Source: RECO01 sp050485385
GTDB taxonomy: Bacteria; Pseudomonadota; Alphaproteobacteria; Geminicoccales; Geminicoccaceae
Length of the DNA: 28,248 nt
Reading direction: 5' to 3'
Assembly: GCA_050485385.1 (NCBI GenBank)
Contig: JBJHBG010000064.1
Coordinates: 1 to 28,248 of the forward strand
The translations under genes were made by a program, and so were the position numbers. The notes under the pieces were generated by a model. The model ran no database searches, had not been told where the DNA came from, and saw only the letters and a program-made list of their open reading frames with translations. Positions 17,783 through 25,569 of the stretch are shown piece after piece. Numbering within the stretch: the stretch's first letter is position 1; each line of letters begins with the position of its first letter.

Positions 17783-18615
17783 TGGCCGTCGACCGGCTCC
17801 GCCTGGGGCTGCGCACGGGGCGCACCGCCACCCTGCCGCGAGCGTCCGGGCGCGGCCTCGGCCTCGGCTGGGTGCTGCCGGCAGCCCTGCTCGTCGCGTG
17901 GGAGGTCACGGCCCGGCTGGGGCTCGTCGCCCCCAACCTCTTGCCGGCACCGGCCGCGGTGCTGCGCGAGGTGACGGATCTCTGGCGCGACGGCACGCTG
18001 GTCGAGCATCTGGGCATCACGCTCTGGCGGGTCGCCACCGGCTTTTTGCTCGGCACCATCGCGGCGACGCTTCTGGGTGCGCTTACCGGCTACTCGCGCA
18101 CGGCCCACCGGCTGCTCGATCCGACCATCCAGGCGGTCAAGGCGGTACCGTCGCTGGCCTGGGTGCCGGTGTTCATCCTCTGGCTCGGCATCTTCGAGGC
18201 CTCGAAGCTCACCCTGATCGCGGTGGGTGCTTTCTTCCCGGTCTATCTCAACCTCTCGACCGCGATCGGTGCCGTCGACCGCAAGCTGGTCGAGGTCGGC
18301 CGCATCTACGGGCTCTCGCCGCTGGCGCTCGTGCGCCGCGTGCTCCTGCCGGCGACACTGCCCGCCTACGTCGTGGGCCTCCGCGGCGGGCTGGCGCTCG
18401 CCTGGATGTTCGTCGTCGCGGCCGAGTTGATGGGTGCCAGCCACGGCCTGGGCTACCTCATGCTCGACGGCCAGATGACCGGGCGGCCGGCATTGATCGT
18501 GGCGAGCCTCGTCCTGTTCGCCCTGCTCGGCAAGGCCTCCGACTTCGCCCTGGCCCGCGCCACGGCGCCGTTCCTGCGCTGGCAGGACGACTTCGCCTCG
18601 ATGCGGAAGGGCTGA
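17782..18615 (+). CDS. ABC transporter permease (SsuC/TauC family)
   Basis: A 277-residue inner-membrane permease. A short basic cytoplasmic N-terminus is followed by about six membrane spans. Family features are HLGITLWRVATGFLLGTIAAT, the proline-containing VKAVPSLAWVPVFILWLGIFEASK and the coupling loop region YGLSPLALVRRVLLPATLPAYVVGLR. It forms the membrane channel for the binding protein encoded just upstream. The ATG overlaps the previous stop by one base, and the ATPase gene follows after 4 bases, so the three genes are one operon. The frame is open far upstream (from 16849) but that is a shadow of the binding-protein gene. Confidence 0.93.
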   Translation: MAVDRLRLGLRTGRTATLPRASGRGLGLGWVLPAALLVAWEVTARLGLVAPNLLPAPAAVLREVTDLWRDGTLVEHLGITLWRVATGFLLGTIAATLLGALTGYSRTAHRLLDPTIQAVKAVPSLAWVPVFILWLGIFEASKLTLIAVGAFFPVYLNLSTAIGAVDRKLVEVGRIYGLSPLALVRRVLLPATLPAYVVGLRGGLALAWMFVVAAELMGASHGLGYLMLDGQMTGRPALIVASLVLFALLGKASDFALARATAPFLRWQDDFASMRKG

Positions 18616-18619
18616 GCGG

Positions 18620-19345
18620 ATGCTCCACGTCGACAATGTTCACAAGCACTTTCCGGGCGGCGTCACGGCGCTGGCCGGCATCGACCTCGCCGTCGCCGAG
18701 GGCGAGATCGTGGCGCTGGTCGGCACCAGCGGCTGCGGCAAGTCGACCCTGTTGCGCATCCTCTCCGGGCTCGAGCAGGCGAGCCGGGGTGCCGTGCGGC
18801 TGGACGGCACCCTCGTCACCGGCCCGGAGCCGCGCATCGGCTTCGTCTTCCAGGAGCCGCGGCTGATGCCCTGGCTCACGGTCGAGGCCAATGTCCGCTT
18901 CGGCATCGCCGATCTGCCGGAGGCCGAGCAGCGGGCCCGGGCCGCGCGCCTGCTCGGCCGCGTCGGCCTCGAAGGATTCGCCCACGCGCTGCCCCGCGAG
19001 CTTTCGGGCGGGATGGCGCAACGCGCCGCGCTCGCCCGAGCCCTCGCCCGCGAGCCCGACATCCTGCTGTTGGACGAGCCGTTCAGCGCACTCGACGCCT
19101 TCACCCGCGAAGACCTCCAGGCGCACCTCCTGGAGCTTTGGCAGGACGCCCGCTTCACCGCCATCCTGGTCACTCACGACCTGGAGGAGGCGCTGGCGCT
19201 GGCGCACCGCGTCGTCGTCATGCGCCCGCATCCGGGCGTGATCCACGACGTGGTCGCCGTCGACCTGCCGCACCCCCGCGACCGCAGCGCCCCCGCTTTC
19301 CAAGCCCTCAAGGTCGCGATCGCCGGCCAGCTCCGGCTGCACTGA
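18620..19345 (+). CDS. ABC transporter ATP-binding protein (SsuB/TauB family)
   Basis: A 241-residue cytoplasmic ATPase that powers the importer. Walker A is GTSGCGKST at 35-43, the Q-loop lies at FVFQEPRLMPW (about 76-86), the ABC signature is LSGGM at 128-132 (Met replacing the common Gln, as is usual in this subfamily), Walker B and the catalytic Glu are in ILLLDEPFSALD, and the switch histidine is in VTHDLEEAL. It is the last gene of the three-gene operon. A 141-base gap with no gene follows before the TctC gene. Confidence 0.95.
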   Translation: MLHVDNVHKHFPGGVTALAGIDLAVAEGEIVALVGTSGCGKSTLLRILSGLEQASRGAVRLDGTLVTGPEPRIGFVFQEPRLMPWLTVEANVRFGIADLPEAEQRARAARLLGRVGLEGFAHALPRELSGGMAQRAALARALAREPDILLLDEPFSALDAFTREDLQAHLLELWQDARFTAILVTHDLEEALALAHRVVVMRPHPGVIHDVVAVDLPHPRDRSAPAFQALKVAIAGQLRLH

Positions 19346-19486
19346 AGAGAGCGGGAAGCCTCGAGCTCACCGCATGCCCTGCCTCTCCCGAGGCGCACCA
19401 AGGCTTGGCCGGCGTCCCCGTCTTCTGTAGTCAGACTGTCACGAACGAGACTTGGGCTTCAGGGTGGCAACTGGGGAGACGGGCCA

Positions 19487-20575
19487 ATGCGAGCACCTTA
19501 CGTGCTGGCGACGACGCTCGGCATCGCGTTGAGCGTTGCGTCGACGACCAAGGCTGACGACGCCGATACCTACTACCAGGGCGAGACGATCCGGATCGTC
19601 ATCCCGTTCTCCGCAGGCGGCGGAACCGACACGTTCGGCCGGCTGATCGCGCAGCACCTCGGCCGGCACGTGCCGGGCAACCCGACGGTGATCGCGGAGA
19701 ACGTGACCGGCGCCGGCGGCCTGTTGGGCTCCAACGAATTCGCCGAGCGCGTCGACAAGGACGGCCTGACCCTTCTGACCGCGTCCGGCCACCTGAACCT
19801 GCGCGCCTTTCTGGGCCTCGAGGGTCTGCGACTGAAGCTCGACGACCTGGAGCCGGTGGTGGCGGCACCCATGGGCCACATCACGGCGCTCAACGTTCAA
19901 GCGACCGGCATCGACGATCCGGTCGAGTTCCTGGAACTCCAGGGCCGGGTGACCAAGGGCATCACCGACCCGGTGGGTCTGATCGAATCGCTGGTTGCGC
20001 TCGAGCTGTTCGAACTCGACTACCGGCCGATCCCCGGCTACGGCGGCCGCGGCGATACCCGCATTGCCTTCGAGCGCGGCGAGTTGATGATCACCACCCA
20101 GGCGACGCCGGCCTTCAACGCCAGCGTGCAGCCGTTGATCGACGAGGGCACCGCCATCCCGCTCTACGCCATCGGCTTCATCGATCCCGACGGCAACCCG
20201 GTGCGCGATCCCGGTGCGCCGGACGTCATCACCGCCCCCGAACTGTACCAGCAGATCCATGGGCAGATGCCATCGGGCGAGGCGTGGGACGCCTACAAGG
20301 TCGTGGCCAACCTCGTGCAGAACACGCGCGGCACGATCTGGGTGCACAGCGAGGCCCCGGACGCGGCGCGCGAAGCGCTCAGGCGCGGCGTCGACGCGAT
20401 GGTCGACGACCCCGAGTTCGTTGCCGCCGCGGAGGCGATCCTGGAGGGCTACGACGTCATCTCCGGCGCCGGCCTCGACCAGATCAAGGCCGATCTGGCT
20501 GCGGCGCCGCCCGCGGTCGTCACTTGGCTCCAGACCATGATGACCGAGAAGTACGGCGTCCAGTTCGAGAACTGA
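19487..20575 (+). CDS. tctC: Tripartite tricarboxylate transporter substrate-binding protein (TctC/Bug family)
   Basis: A 362-residue periplasmic receptor. The signal peptide is about residues 1-23. The Bug-family signature is IRIVIPFSAGGGTD (35-48), which forms the carboxylate-binding loop, followed by ENVTGAGGLLGSNEF, another conserved loop. Such receptors bind citrate, other organic acids, amino acids or aromatic acids; the substrate here cannot be told. It is somewhat longer than typical (about 320), with extra sequence around residues 220-270. Ribosome site GGGGAG precedes the ATG. It is the first gene of a TctC-TctA-TctB set, and a hairpin separates it from tctA. Confidence 0.9.
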   Translation: MRAPYVLATTLGIALSVASTTKADDADTYYQGETIRIVIPFSAGGGTDTFGRLIAQHLGRHVPGNPTVIAENVTGAGGLLGSNEFAERVDKDGLTLLTASGHLNLRAFLGLEGLRLKLDDLEPVVAAPMGHITALNVQATGIDDPVEFLELQGRVTKGITDPVGLIESLVALELFELDYRPIPGYGGRGDTRIAFERGELMITTQATPAFNASVQPLIDEGTAIPLYAIGFIDPDGNPVRDPGAPDVITAPELYQQIHGQMPSGEAWDAYKVVANLVQNTRGTIWVHSEAPDAAREALRRGVDAMVDDPEFVAAAEAILEGYDVISGAGLDQIKADLAAAPPAVVTWLQTMMTEKYGVQFEN

Positions 20576-20601
20576 CGACCGCAACCTGCCGTCTCACCGT
20601 G

Positions 20602-20628
20602 CGCCGGGCCGATCCGTTCGGTCCGGCG
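20602..20628 (+). terminator. Hairpin between tctC and tctA (attenuator-like)
   Basis: An 11-bp stem with one G-T wobble (CGCCGGGCCGA / TCGGTCCGGCG) and a 5-base loop lies in the 71-base gap after tctC and is followed by TCGGTTT, a weak T-run. Such a structure could stop part of the transcripts or protect the tctC message, giving more receptor than membrane protein, a common need in binding-protein-dependent transport. The structure is seen; the role is inferred. Confidence 0.55.
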
Positions 20629-20646
20629 TCGGTTTAGTGGACCGCC

Positions 20647-22158
20647 ATGCTCGAAGCCCTCGTCGACGGCCTCTTGATCCTCCTGGACCCGTTCCGGATG
20701 ACGATGCTGTGCGCGGGCGTGGTGATCGGCATCGTCGTCGGCATCCTGCCCGGTCTCGGCGGTCTGATGGGCATGGCGTTGGTCCTGCCCTTCATCTTCG
20801 GCATGGACGCCTATGCCGGCATCGCCATGCTGATCGGCATCGCCGCCGCCGTGCCGAGTGCCGACACCTTCCCCTCGGTGCTGATGGGCATTCCGGGCTC
20901 GTCGGGCTCGCAGGCCACCATCATGGACGGTTACCCGATGGCCCGGAAAGGCGAGGCGGCCCGCGCCTTGGGGGCAGCCTTCAGCGCGTCCTTGTTCGGT
21001 GGGCTGATCGGCGCCTTGGCACTCACGGCGCTGGTGCCGTTCGCTCGGCCCATCGTGCTCGCCTTCGGCACGCCCGAACTCCTCATGCTGACGCTCCTGG
21101 GCCTTTCCATGGTCGGCGTGCTTTCCGGCAACCGCCCGCTCGCCGGCATCCTGGCGGCGGCGATGGGGCTGTTGATCGGCACCGTCGGCGGGGCGCCGGT
21201 CGCCGCCGAGTACCGCTTCACCTTCGGCGAACTCTACCTCTACGACGGCATCTCGCTGGTGGTCCTGGCACTCGGCCTGTTCGCCATTCCCGAAATCGTC
21301 GACCTGCTGGCCCGCGGCGGCGCCATCGCCCAGAAGGCGCCGGGGCTCGGCTCCGGCTGGATGCGGGGCGTGCGCGACACGCTCGGCCACAAATACCTCG
21401 TCGTGCGCCACTCGCTGATCGGCATCTTCATCGGGTTCATCCCCGGCATGGGCAGCTCGGTGATCGACTGGCTGAACTACGGCTACGTGGTGCAGACCAG
21501 CCGCGACCGCTCGCAGTTCGGCAAGGGCGACGTGCGCGGCGTGATCGCCCCCGAGAGCGCCAACAACGCCCGCGAGGGCGGCGTGCTGATGCCGACGCTC
21601 TTGTTCGGCGTGCCGGGCTCCAGCGCCATGGCCCTGTTCCTCGGGGCGTTGCTGATCTTCGGCATCCAGCCCGGCCCGGCGTTGTTGCGCGACAAGCTCG
21701 ATCTCGTCTTCGTCATCATCTGGAGCCTGGCGCTCGGCAACGTCATCGGCACGGGCCTCTGCCTCCTCCTCAGCCGGCCGATCGCCAAGCTCACCTTCGT
21801 GCCCTTCCACTACATCGCGCCCGTGGTCATCGTCATCGTGGTGATGGGGGCCTATCAGGAGACGCGGCACTGGGGCGATCTCGTGCTCCTGTTCGGCTTC
21901 GGCTTCCTGGGCTGGGTGATGAAGCGCATCCGCATGCCCCGGCCGCCGCTGCTGATCGGCTTCATCCTGAGCGGCCTTGCCGAACGCTATCTCTGGATGA
22001 GCTACAACCTCTACGACTGGGAATGGACGACGCGACCGATGGTGATGGCGATCGGCGCCTTGATCGTGGTCCTGGTGGCGAGCGGCATCGTGCTCAAGCG
22101 TCGTCAGCAGCGCGAGCTTCACCAGCAGCGCGAGCCGGAGCGCGCCGCCGGTGAGTGA
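20647..22158 (+). CDS. tctA: Tripartite tricarboxylate transporter large membrane subunit (TctA)
   Basis: A 503-residue inner-membrane protein with about a dozen hydrophobic spans. TctA hallmarks are GVVIGIVVGILPGLGGLMG near the N-terminus, PSVLMGIPGSSGSQATIMDGYPMARKG-like loop (about 77-103), the second repeat GIFIGFIPGMGSSVIDW and the matching loop FGVPGSSAMALFLGALLI. The two similar halves reflect the internal duplication known in the family. It is the ion-coupled transport channel fed by TctC. The ATG has only a weak ribosome site (GTGGA). Its end overlaps tctB by 8 bases. A C-terminal tail of about 25 residues is very rich in Arg, Gln and Glu. Confidence 0.95.
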   Translation: MLEALVDGLLILLDPFRMTMLCAGVVIGIVVGILPGLGGLMGMALVLPFIFGMDAYAGIAMLIGIAAAVPSADTFPSVLMGIPGSSGSQATIMDGYPMARKGEAARALGAAFSASLFGGLIGALALTALVPFARPIVLAFGTPELLMLTLLGLSMVGVLSGNRPLAGILAAAMGLLIGTVGGAPVAAEYRFTFGELYLYDGISLVVLALGLFAIPEIVDLLARGGAIAQKAPGLGSGWMRGVRDTLGHKYLVVRHSLIGIFIGFIPGMGSSVIDWLNYGYVVQTSRDRSQFGKGDVRGVIAPESANNAREGGVLMPTLLFGVPGSSAMALFLGALLIFGIQPGPALLRDKLDLVFVIIWSLALGNVIGTGLCLLLSRPIAKLTFVPFHYIAPVVIVIVVMGAYQETRHWGDLVLLFGFGFLGWVMKRIRMPRPPLLIGFILSGLAERYLWMSYNLYDWEWTTRPMVMAIGALIVVLVASGIVLKRRQQRELHQQREPERAAGE

Positions 22159-22663
22159 GCGCCTCGCCCGCTTCGTGATCGAGCGGCTGCCGACCCTGGT
22201 CGTCGCCCTGTTCCTCCTGGTGGCGCTCTACGTCGTCTGGACGGTCCAGGGCTACCGGCTGCTGGGCGCGCGCCTGTTCCCGGAGTTCGTCGGTATCGCT
22301 GCTGCCGCCCTCGCCCTCGGCGAGCTGATCAACCAAGCCGTGCGCCGTAGGCGCGGTCCGGCTACCGCCGAAAGCCTCGATACGAGCGACCTTGCGGCCG
22401 AGGCGGGTGACGACGAGCCCGCCTTCTACCGGCGGGGCCTCGTCGTCTTCGGCTACGTGCTCGCCCTCTACCTCCTCGCCCTCGCCATCGGCTTCGTGCT
22501 CGCCGTGCCGCTGTGGGTGGTCATGCTGCTCGTCGGCGTCTACCGCGCCCGCTGGTGGCCGGCCCTCGCCACCGCGGCCGGCCTCGTTTTGCTCATGTAC
22601 GTGTTGCAGACCACGCTCCGCATCCGCCTGCCGCTCGGCTATACGGGCATCACCTTCCTCTGA
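22151..22663 (+). CDS. tctB: Tripartite tricarboxylate transporter small membrane subunit (TctB)
   Basis: A 170-residue inner-membrane protein with four predicted spans: about 15-33, 42-58, 97-118 and 121-150, with a charged cytoplasmic loop between the second and third. This is the TctB layout; the sequence itself is poorly conserved in the family, so position next to tctA is important for the call. The GTG start overlaps the tctA stop and has CGGAG upstream. The gene order here is C-A-B, while the well-known Salmonella order is C-B-A. It converges on ppk2 across a 57-base gap in which I see no good terminator. Confidence 0.82.
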   Translation: MSERLARFVIERLPTLVVALFLLVALYVVWTVQGYRLLGARLFPEFVGIAAAALALGELINQAVRRRRGPATAESLDTSDLAAEAGDDEPAFYRRGLVVFGYVLALYLLALAIGFVLAVPLWVVMLLVGVYRARWWPALATAAGLVLLMYVLQTTLRIRLPLGYTGITFL

Positions 22664-22720
22664 ACCGACCCCCCTGGCCGGCGCACGCTCGCTCCGGACC
22701 CACGGCGTCGAGCTTGGACC

Positions 22721-23632
22721 CTAGTAGACCTCGGGCACGTAGAGTTCGTCGGGCAGGACGCGGCGCTCGTAGTTCGGCTCGAACACGCGCTCCGGCAGGG
22801 TGATCGCCTCGTGCGGGACCTCCGTGTAGGGCACCTGCCGCAACAGGTGGTCGATGCAGTTCAGCCGCGCCCGCTTCTTGTCGTTGCCCTCGACGATGTA
22901 CCAGGGCGCTTCCGGGATGTTGGTGCGGTCGAACATCTCCTCCTTGGCCTTGGTGTAGTGCTCCCAACGCACGCGGGATTCGAGGTCCATCGGGCTCAGC
23001 TTCCACTGCTTCATCGGATCGTGGATGCGCATGAGGAAGCGGAGCTGCTGTTCCTGGTCGGTGATCGAGAACCAGTACTTGATCACCTTGATGCCCGAGC
23101 GGACCAGCATGCGCTCGAACTCGGGCACGTCGCGGAAGAACTCCTCCACCTGATCCGGCGTGGCGAAGCCCATCACCCGCTCGACCCCGGCCCGGTTGTA
23201 CCAGGAGCGGTCGAACAGCACGATCTCGCCCGCCGCCGGCAGGTGCGGCACGTAGCGCTGGAAGTACCACTGCGTCTTCTCGCGGTCGGACGGGGCGGGC
23301 AGCGCCACCACACGGGCCACGCGCGGGTTCAGCCGCTGGGTGATCCGCTTGATGACGCCGCCCTTGCCTGCCGCGTCCCGTCCCTCGAACAGCACCACCA
23401 GCTTGTAGCCGGTGTGCTCGACCCAGTCCTGCAGCTTCACCAATTCCGCCTGGAGGCGGAACAGCTCGTGGAAGTAGGTGCGGCGGTCGATGTCGGACTT
23501 GTGCTGGAGTTCGGCGACGGTGCCGACCTCGCGGGCGATGCGCTGGTCGTCCAGCTCCATCTCCAGCTCCTCGTCGAAGCTGTCCCGCAATTCCGCCTCG
23601 ATCCAACTCGGCGCGCGGTCGTCCATGCTCAT
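22721..23632 (-). CDS. ppk2: Polyphosphate kinase 2
   Basis: A 303-residue soluble kinase that moves phosphate between polyphosphate and nucleotides; PPK2 members of this length usually make NTP from NDP and polyphosphate. The Walker A motif is EGRDAAGKGG at 83-92 and the Walker B/lid region is DRSWYNRAG at 141-149, both diagnostic. Other conserved stretches are KVIKYWFSITDQEQ, DPMKQWKLSPMD and WYIVEGNDKKRARLN. The start ATG at 23630-23632 has GAGGAGG upstream; a second ATG two codons on is less likely. It stands alone on the minus strand, divergent from the VOC gene. Which nucleotides it prefers cannot be told from sequence. Confidence 0.95.
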   Translation of the reverse strand: MSMDDRAPSWIEAELRDSFDEELEMELDDQRIAREVGTVAELQHKSDIDRRTYFHELFRLQAELVKLQDWVEHTGYKLVVLFEGRDAAGKGGVIKRITQRLNPRVARVVALPAPSDREKTQWYFQRYVPHLPAAGEIVLFDRSWYNRAGVERVMGFATPDQVEEFFRDVPEFERMLVRSGIKVIKYWFSITDQEQQLRFLMRIHDPMKQWKLSPMDLESRVRWEHYTKAKEEMFDRTNIPEAPWYIVEGNDKKRARLNCIDHLLRQVPYTEVPHEAITLPERVFEPNYERRVLPDELYVPEVY

Positions 23633-23732
23633 GGTGGCCTCCTCGTCCCCATGGGCTACGATGCCCCGACTCCACGACGGAATCGAGACGGGTCGAGGCG
23701 GAAGGGCAAGGGTGGAACGGCGGGGTTTTCGG

Positions 23733-24155
23733 GTGCGGGCGTTGGGCGAGATCGCGATCCGCTGCCGCGACCTCGACCGGATGGCGCGCTTCTACGGCGA
23801 GGTGCTGGGGCTCGAGCGGCTGGAAGGCACGTACCGGCCGGACATCGTCTTCTTCCGCATCGCCCCGGGCTTCGGCGGCCACACCGCGGTCCTCGCGCTG
23901 TTCGAGGCCCCGAACGTCGAGGCCGGCGCCCACTCGTCGCTGCATCACCTGGCCTTGAGCCTGCCCGTCGAGGAGCAGGACGCGGCGGTCGCCTGGCTGG
24001 AGCACCAGCGCCTGCCTTGCCGCGTCGAGACCTTCCCCTGGATCGGCTGGCGCGGCGTGTTCACCCAGGACCCGGAAGGCAACACCGTCGAACTGGTCGC
24101 CTTCGATCGGTCGCTCGGCCGCCCAGGATCGGCTGAAGGACAGGTAGCCGAGTAG
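23733..24155 (+). CDS. VOC-superfamily (glyoxalase/dioxygenase fold) protein
   Basis: A protein of about 140 residues with the paired beta-alpha-beta-beta-beta modules of the vicinal oxygen chelate fold. EIAIRCRDLDRMARFYGEVLGL is the usual opening, HHLALSLP carries a likely metal-binding His, and FTQDPEGNTVELVAFD carries a likely metal-binding Glu. Members include glyoxalases, dioxygenases, epimerases and resistance proteins; I cannot assign a substrate. The start is uncertain: GTG at 23733 (GGCGGGG 7 bases upstream) is preferred because the fold begins just after it, but GTG at 23712 is also possible. It diverges from ppk2. Confidence 0.8.
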   Translation: MRALGEIAIRCRDLDRMARFYGEVLGLERLEGTYRPDIVFFRIAPGFGGHTAVLALFEAPNVEAGAHSSLHHLALSLPVEEQDAAVAWLEHQRLPCRVETFPWIGWRGVFTQDPEGNTVELVAFDRSLGRPGSAEGQVAE

Positions 24156-24238
24156 CGCGAGCCCCCTCGGGCGTTCCCGTCTTGACGCGACGCGCTGGTC
24201 CGACGCACAGCTTCTCTGCCGGTAGATATGGAAAGCTC

Positions 24239-24901
24239 ATGAAGGTCGAACGGGTGCCGGCCAGCCCTCTACCCGAGACGTCGCGGGCGCCCGCCGCAGC
24301 ACCGCCCGAAGGTCATGCCTTGCAGGCCCTGGCCGATGGCAGCCGCCAGGCCCAGGCGCTCGCCTCGACGATGGGCGTCCTTCAGGCCTTCTGGGAGTTG
24401 CAGGAGACCGGCCAAGTCCTCTGGAGCCTGCCGAAGAAGGTGCCCAAGGCGGGCTACGCCAAGGTCGACGGTCGAACGCACATGGGCGAGGACGTCTACC
24501 GCAAGGAGACGGCCGTGGAGGCAGATGGCTGGGAGGAGGCGTCGCGGCAAGTCGAGGTCGAGGCACCCAAGGTGCGCTACGCGCAGGAACCGATCGCTGC
24601 AACTTCCCAGGACGGCGGCAGCGTGGATGGCCTGAGCGCCCCACTCAGCCGCCGGCGCGCACCGCCGCCACGCTTTCCCGAAACTCGGCGCTCGCCATCA
24701 GCTTTTGCGCGCGGTGCATGCGGCCCACCGAATAGGCCCAGAAGTCCTCGGCCGGGTTGTCGTGGCCGTGCTGGATCAGCCCCCAGAGCGTCCAGAGGAT
24801 ATCGCAGGACGCTTTGTTCAGCACCATCCGCCCATGCTCGGCGGGGGTTGCCGCTCGGCCGAGATAGGCTTCGAGCAGCAGCTTCTCCTGCGCCGCGCTG
24901 A
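24239..24901 (+). CDS. Unrecognised protein; 3' part reads antisense into the kinase gene
   Basis: I do not recognise this protein. From the ATG at 24239 (GGAAAG just upstream) the first 120 or so codons look truly coding: third positions are nearly all G or C and the composition is that of a soluble protein, with a Pro/Ala-rich start (residues 1-25), a helical stretch QALASTMGVLQAFWELQETG, then SLPKKVPKAGYAKVDGRT and an acidic, charged region to about residue 115. After about position 24600 the codon bias breaks down and the frame continues as Arg/Pro-rich sequence for 257 bases across the 3' end of the oppositely oriented kinase gene. The true protein may be shorter, with a lost stop or a frameshift; another frame ends at 24635. 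No signal peptide or membrane segment. Confidence 0.45.
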   Translation: MKVERVPASPLPETSRAPAAAPPEGHALQALADGSRQAQALASTMGVLQAFWELQETGQVLWSLPKKVPKAGYAKVDGRTHMGEDVYRKETAVEADGWEEASRQVEVEAPKVRYAQEPIAATSQDGGSVDGLSAPLSRRRAPPPRFPETRRSPSAFARGACGPPNRPRSPRPGCRGRAGSAPRASRGYRRTLCSAPSAHARRGLPLGRDRLRAAASPAPR

Positions 24902-25565
24902 GGCCGGCCTCGACGGCGAGGTCGCCGACGTCCCAGGTGGGCTCGTTCATGCCCGAATACTCCCAGTCGACGATGGTCATGCGCTGGCCGTCGTCGATGA
25001 AGTTCTCGCACAAGGGGTCGCAGTGGCAGGGCGCCAACTCCTGGGGTCCGTGCGCCATCGCCTCCCGGATCACCTCGGCCTCGGCCACCACCTGGTCGTA
25101 GCCCTCGGGCAGGGCGATCGGCAGGCCTTCCAGTACCTTCAGATAGTCGTCGATCATGGCGAACAGCTCGAAACGGAAGCGGAAGGTCTCGCCCGAGCGG
25201 TGCATGCGCGCCATGGCGATGCCGGCGCGTTCGACGGCGTCGTCGTCGGCCTGGAACGTCGCGGGCGACATGGTGCGGCCGGCAACGTGACGCAGCAGCA
25301 TCAACCCGTCGGCGTCGTCGACGAACAGCACGTCCGCACCCACACCGGCCGCTGCCGCCGCCTTCGCGTTGTGCGCCTCGACCTTGCGGTCGATATAGGT
25401 CTCGGTGCCCTTGCCGGGAATGCGCAGGACGAAGTCCTCGCCGTTCCTTTGCAGGTGAAAGACGACGTTGGTCAGGCCGCCGAGCCGTACGGGCTCCAGC
25501 TCCTCAGGGCTCGCGCCCCGGAGTTGCGGGACGCGGGCGATCGCTTCGGGCAAGGCTTCGTGCAA
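24645..25565 (-). CDS. Choline/ethanolamine-kinase-like phosphotransferase (APH fold)
   Basis: A protein of about 306 residues with the aminoglycoside-phosphotransferase/choline-kinase fold. The N-lobe has RLGGLTNVVFHL (nucleotide loop) and DFVLRIPGKGTETYIDR (the ATP-binding strand). The catalytic loop is HCDPLCENFI at 181-190, with His181, Asp183 and Asn188, and the metal-binding Asp200 is in IVDWEYSG. Choline kinases share the ETYIDR and C-H-x-D-x-x-x-x-N-F-I forms, so a small-molecule alcohol such as choline is the likely substrate rather than an antibiotic. The TTG start at 25563-25565 is inferred: it follows the methyltransferase stop by 4 bases and has GGAG 7 bases upstream, inside the end of that gene. 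The frame is open further upstream in overlap. Transcribed with the methyltransferase. Confidence 0.85.
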   Translation of the reverse strand: MHEALPEAIARVPQLRGASPEELEPVRLGGLTNVVFHLQRNGEDFVLRIPGKGTETYIDRKVEAHNAKAAAAAGVGADVLFVDDADGLMLLRHVAGRTMSPATFQADDDAVERAGIAMARMHRSGETFRFRFELFAMIDDYLKVLEGLPIALPEGYDQVVAEAEVIREAMAHGPQELAPCHCDPLCENFIDDGQRMTIVDWEYSGMNEPTWDVGDLAVEAGLSAAQEKLLLEAYLGRAATPAEHGRMVLNKASCDILWTLWGLIQHGHDNPAEDFWAYSVGRMHRAQKLMASAEFRESVAAVRAGG

Positions 25566-25569
25566 CGGC

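Noticed and set aside
19346..19486. Possible terminator or operator in the gap between the ABC importer and tctC (GCCTCG/CGAGGC repeat; AGTCAGACT)
   Set aside because: The repeats are short, widely spaced or only 4 bp per arm, with no T-run; nothing beyond the tctC ribosome site can be supported.
24645..25565. Antibiotic-resistance aminoglycoside phosphotransferase
   Set aside because: The fold is shared, but the catalytic loop and N-lobe motifs look like choline/ethanolamine kinases, and the gene is coupled to a metabolic methyltransferase with no mobile element nearby.
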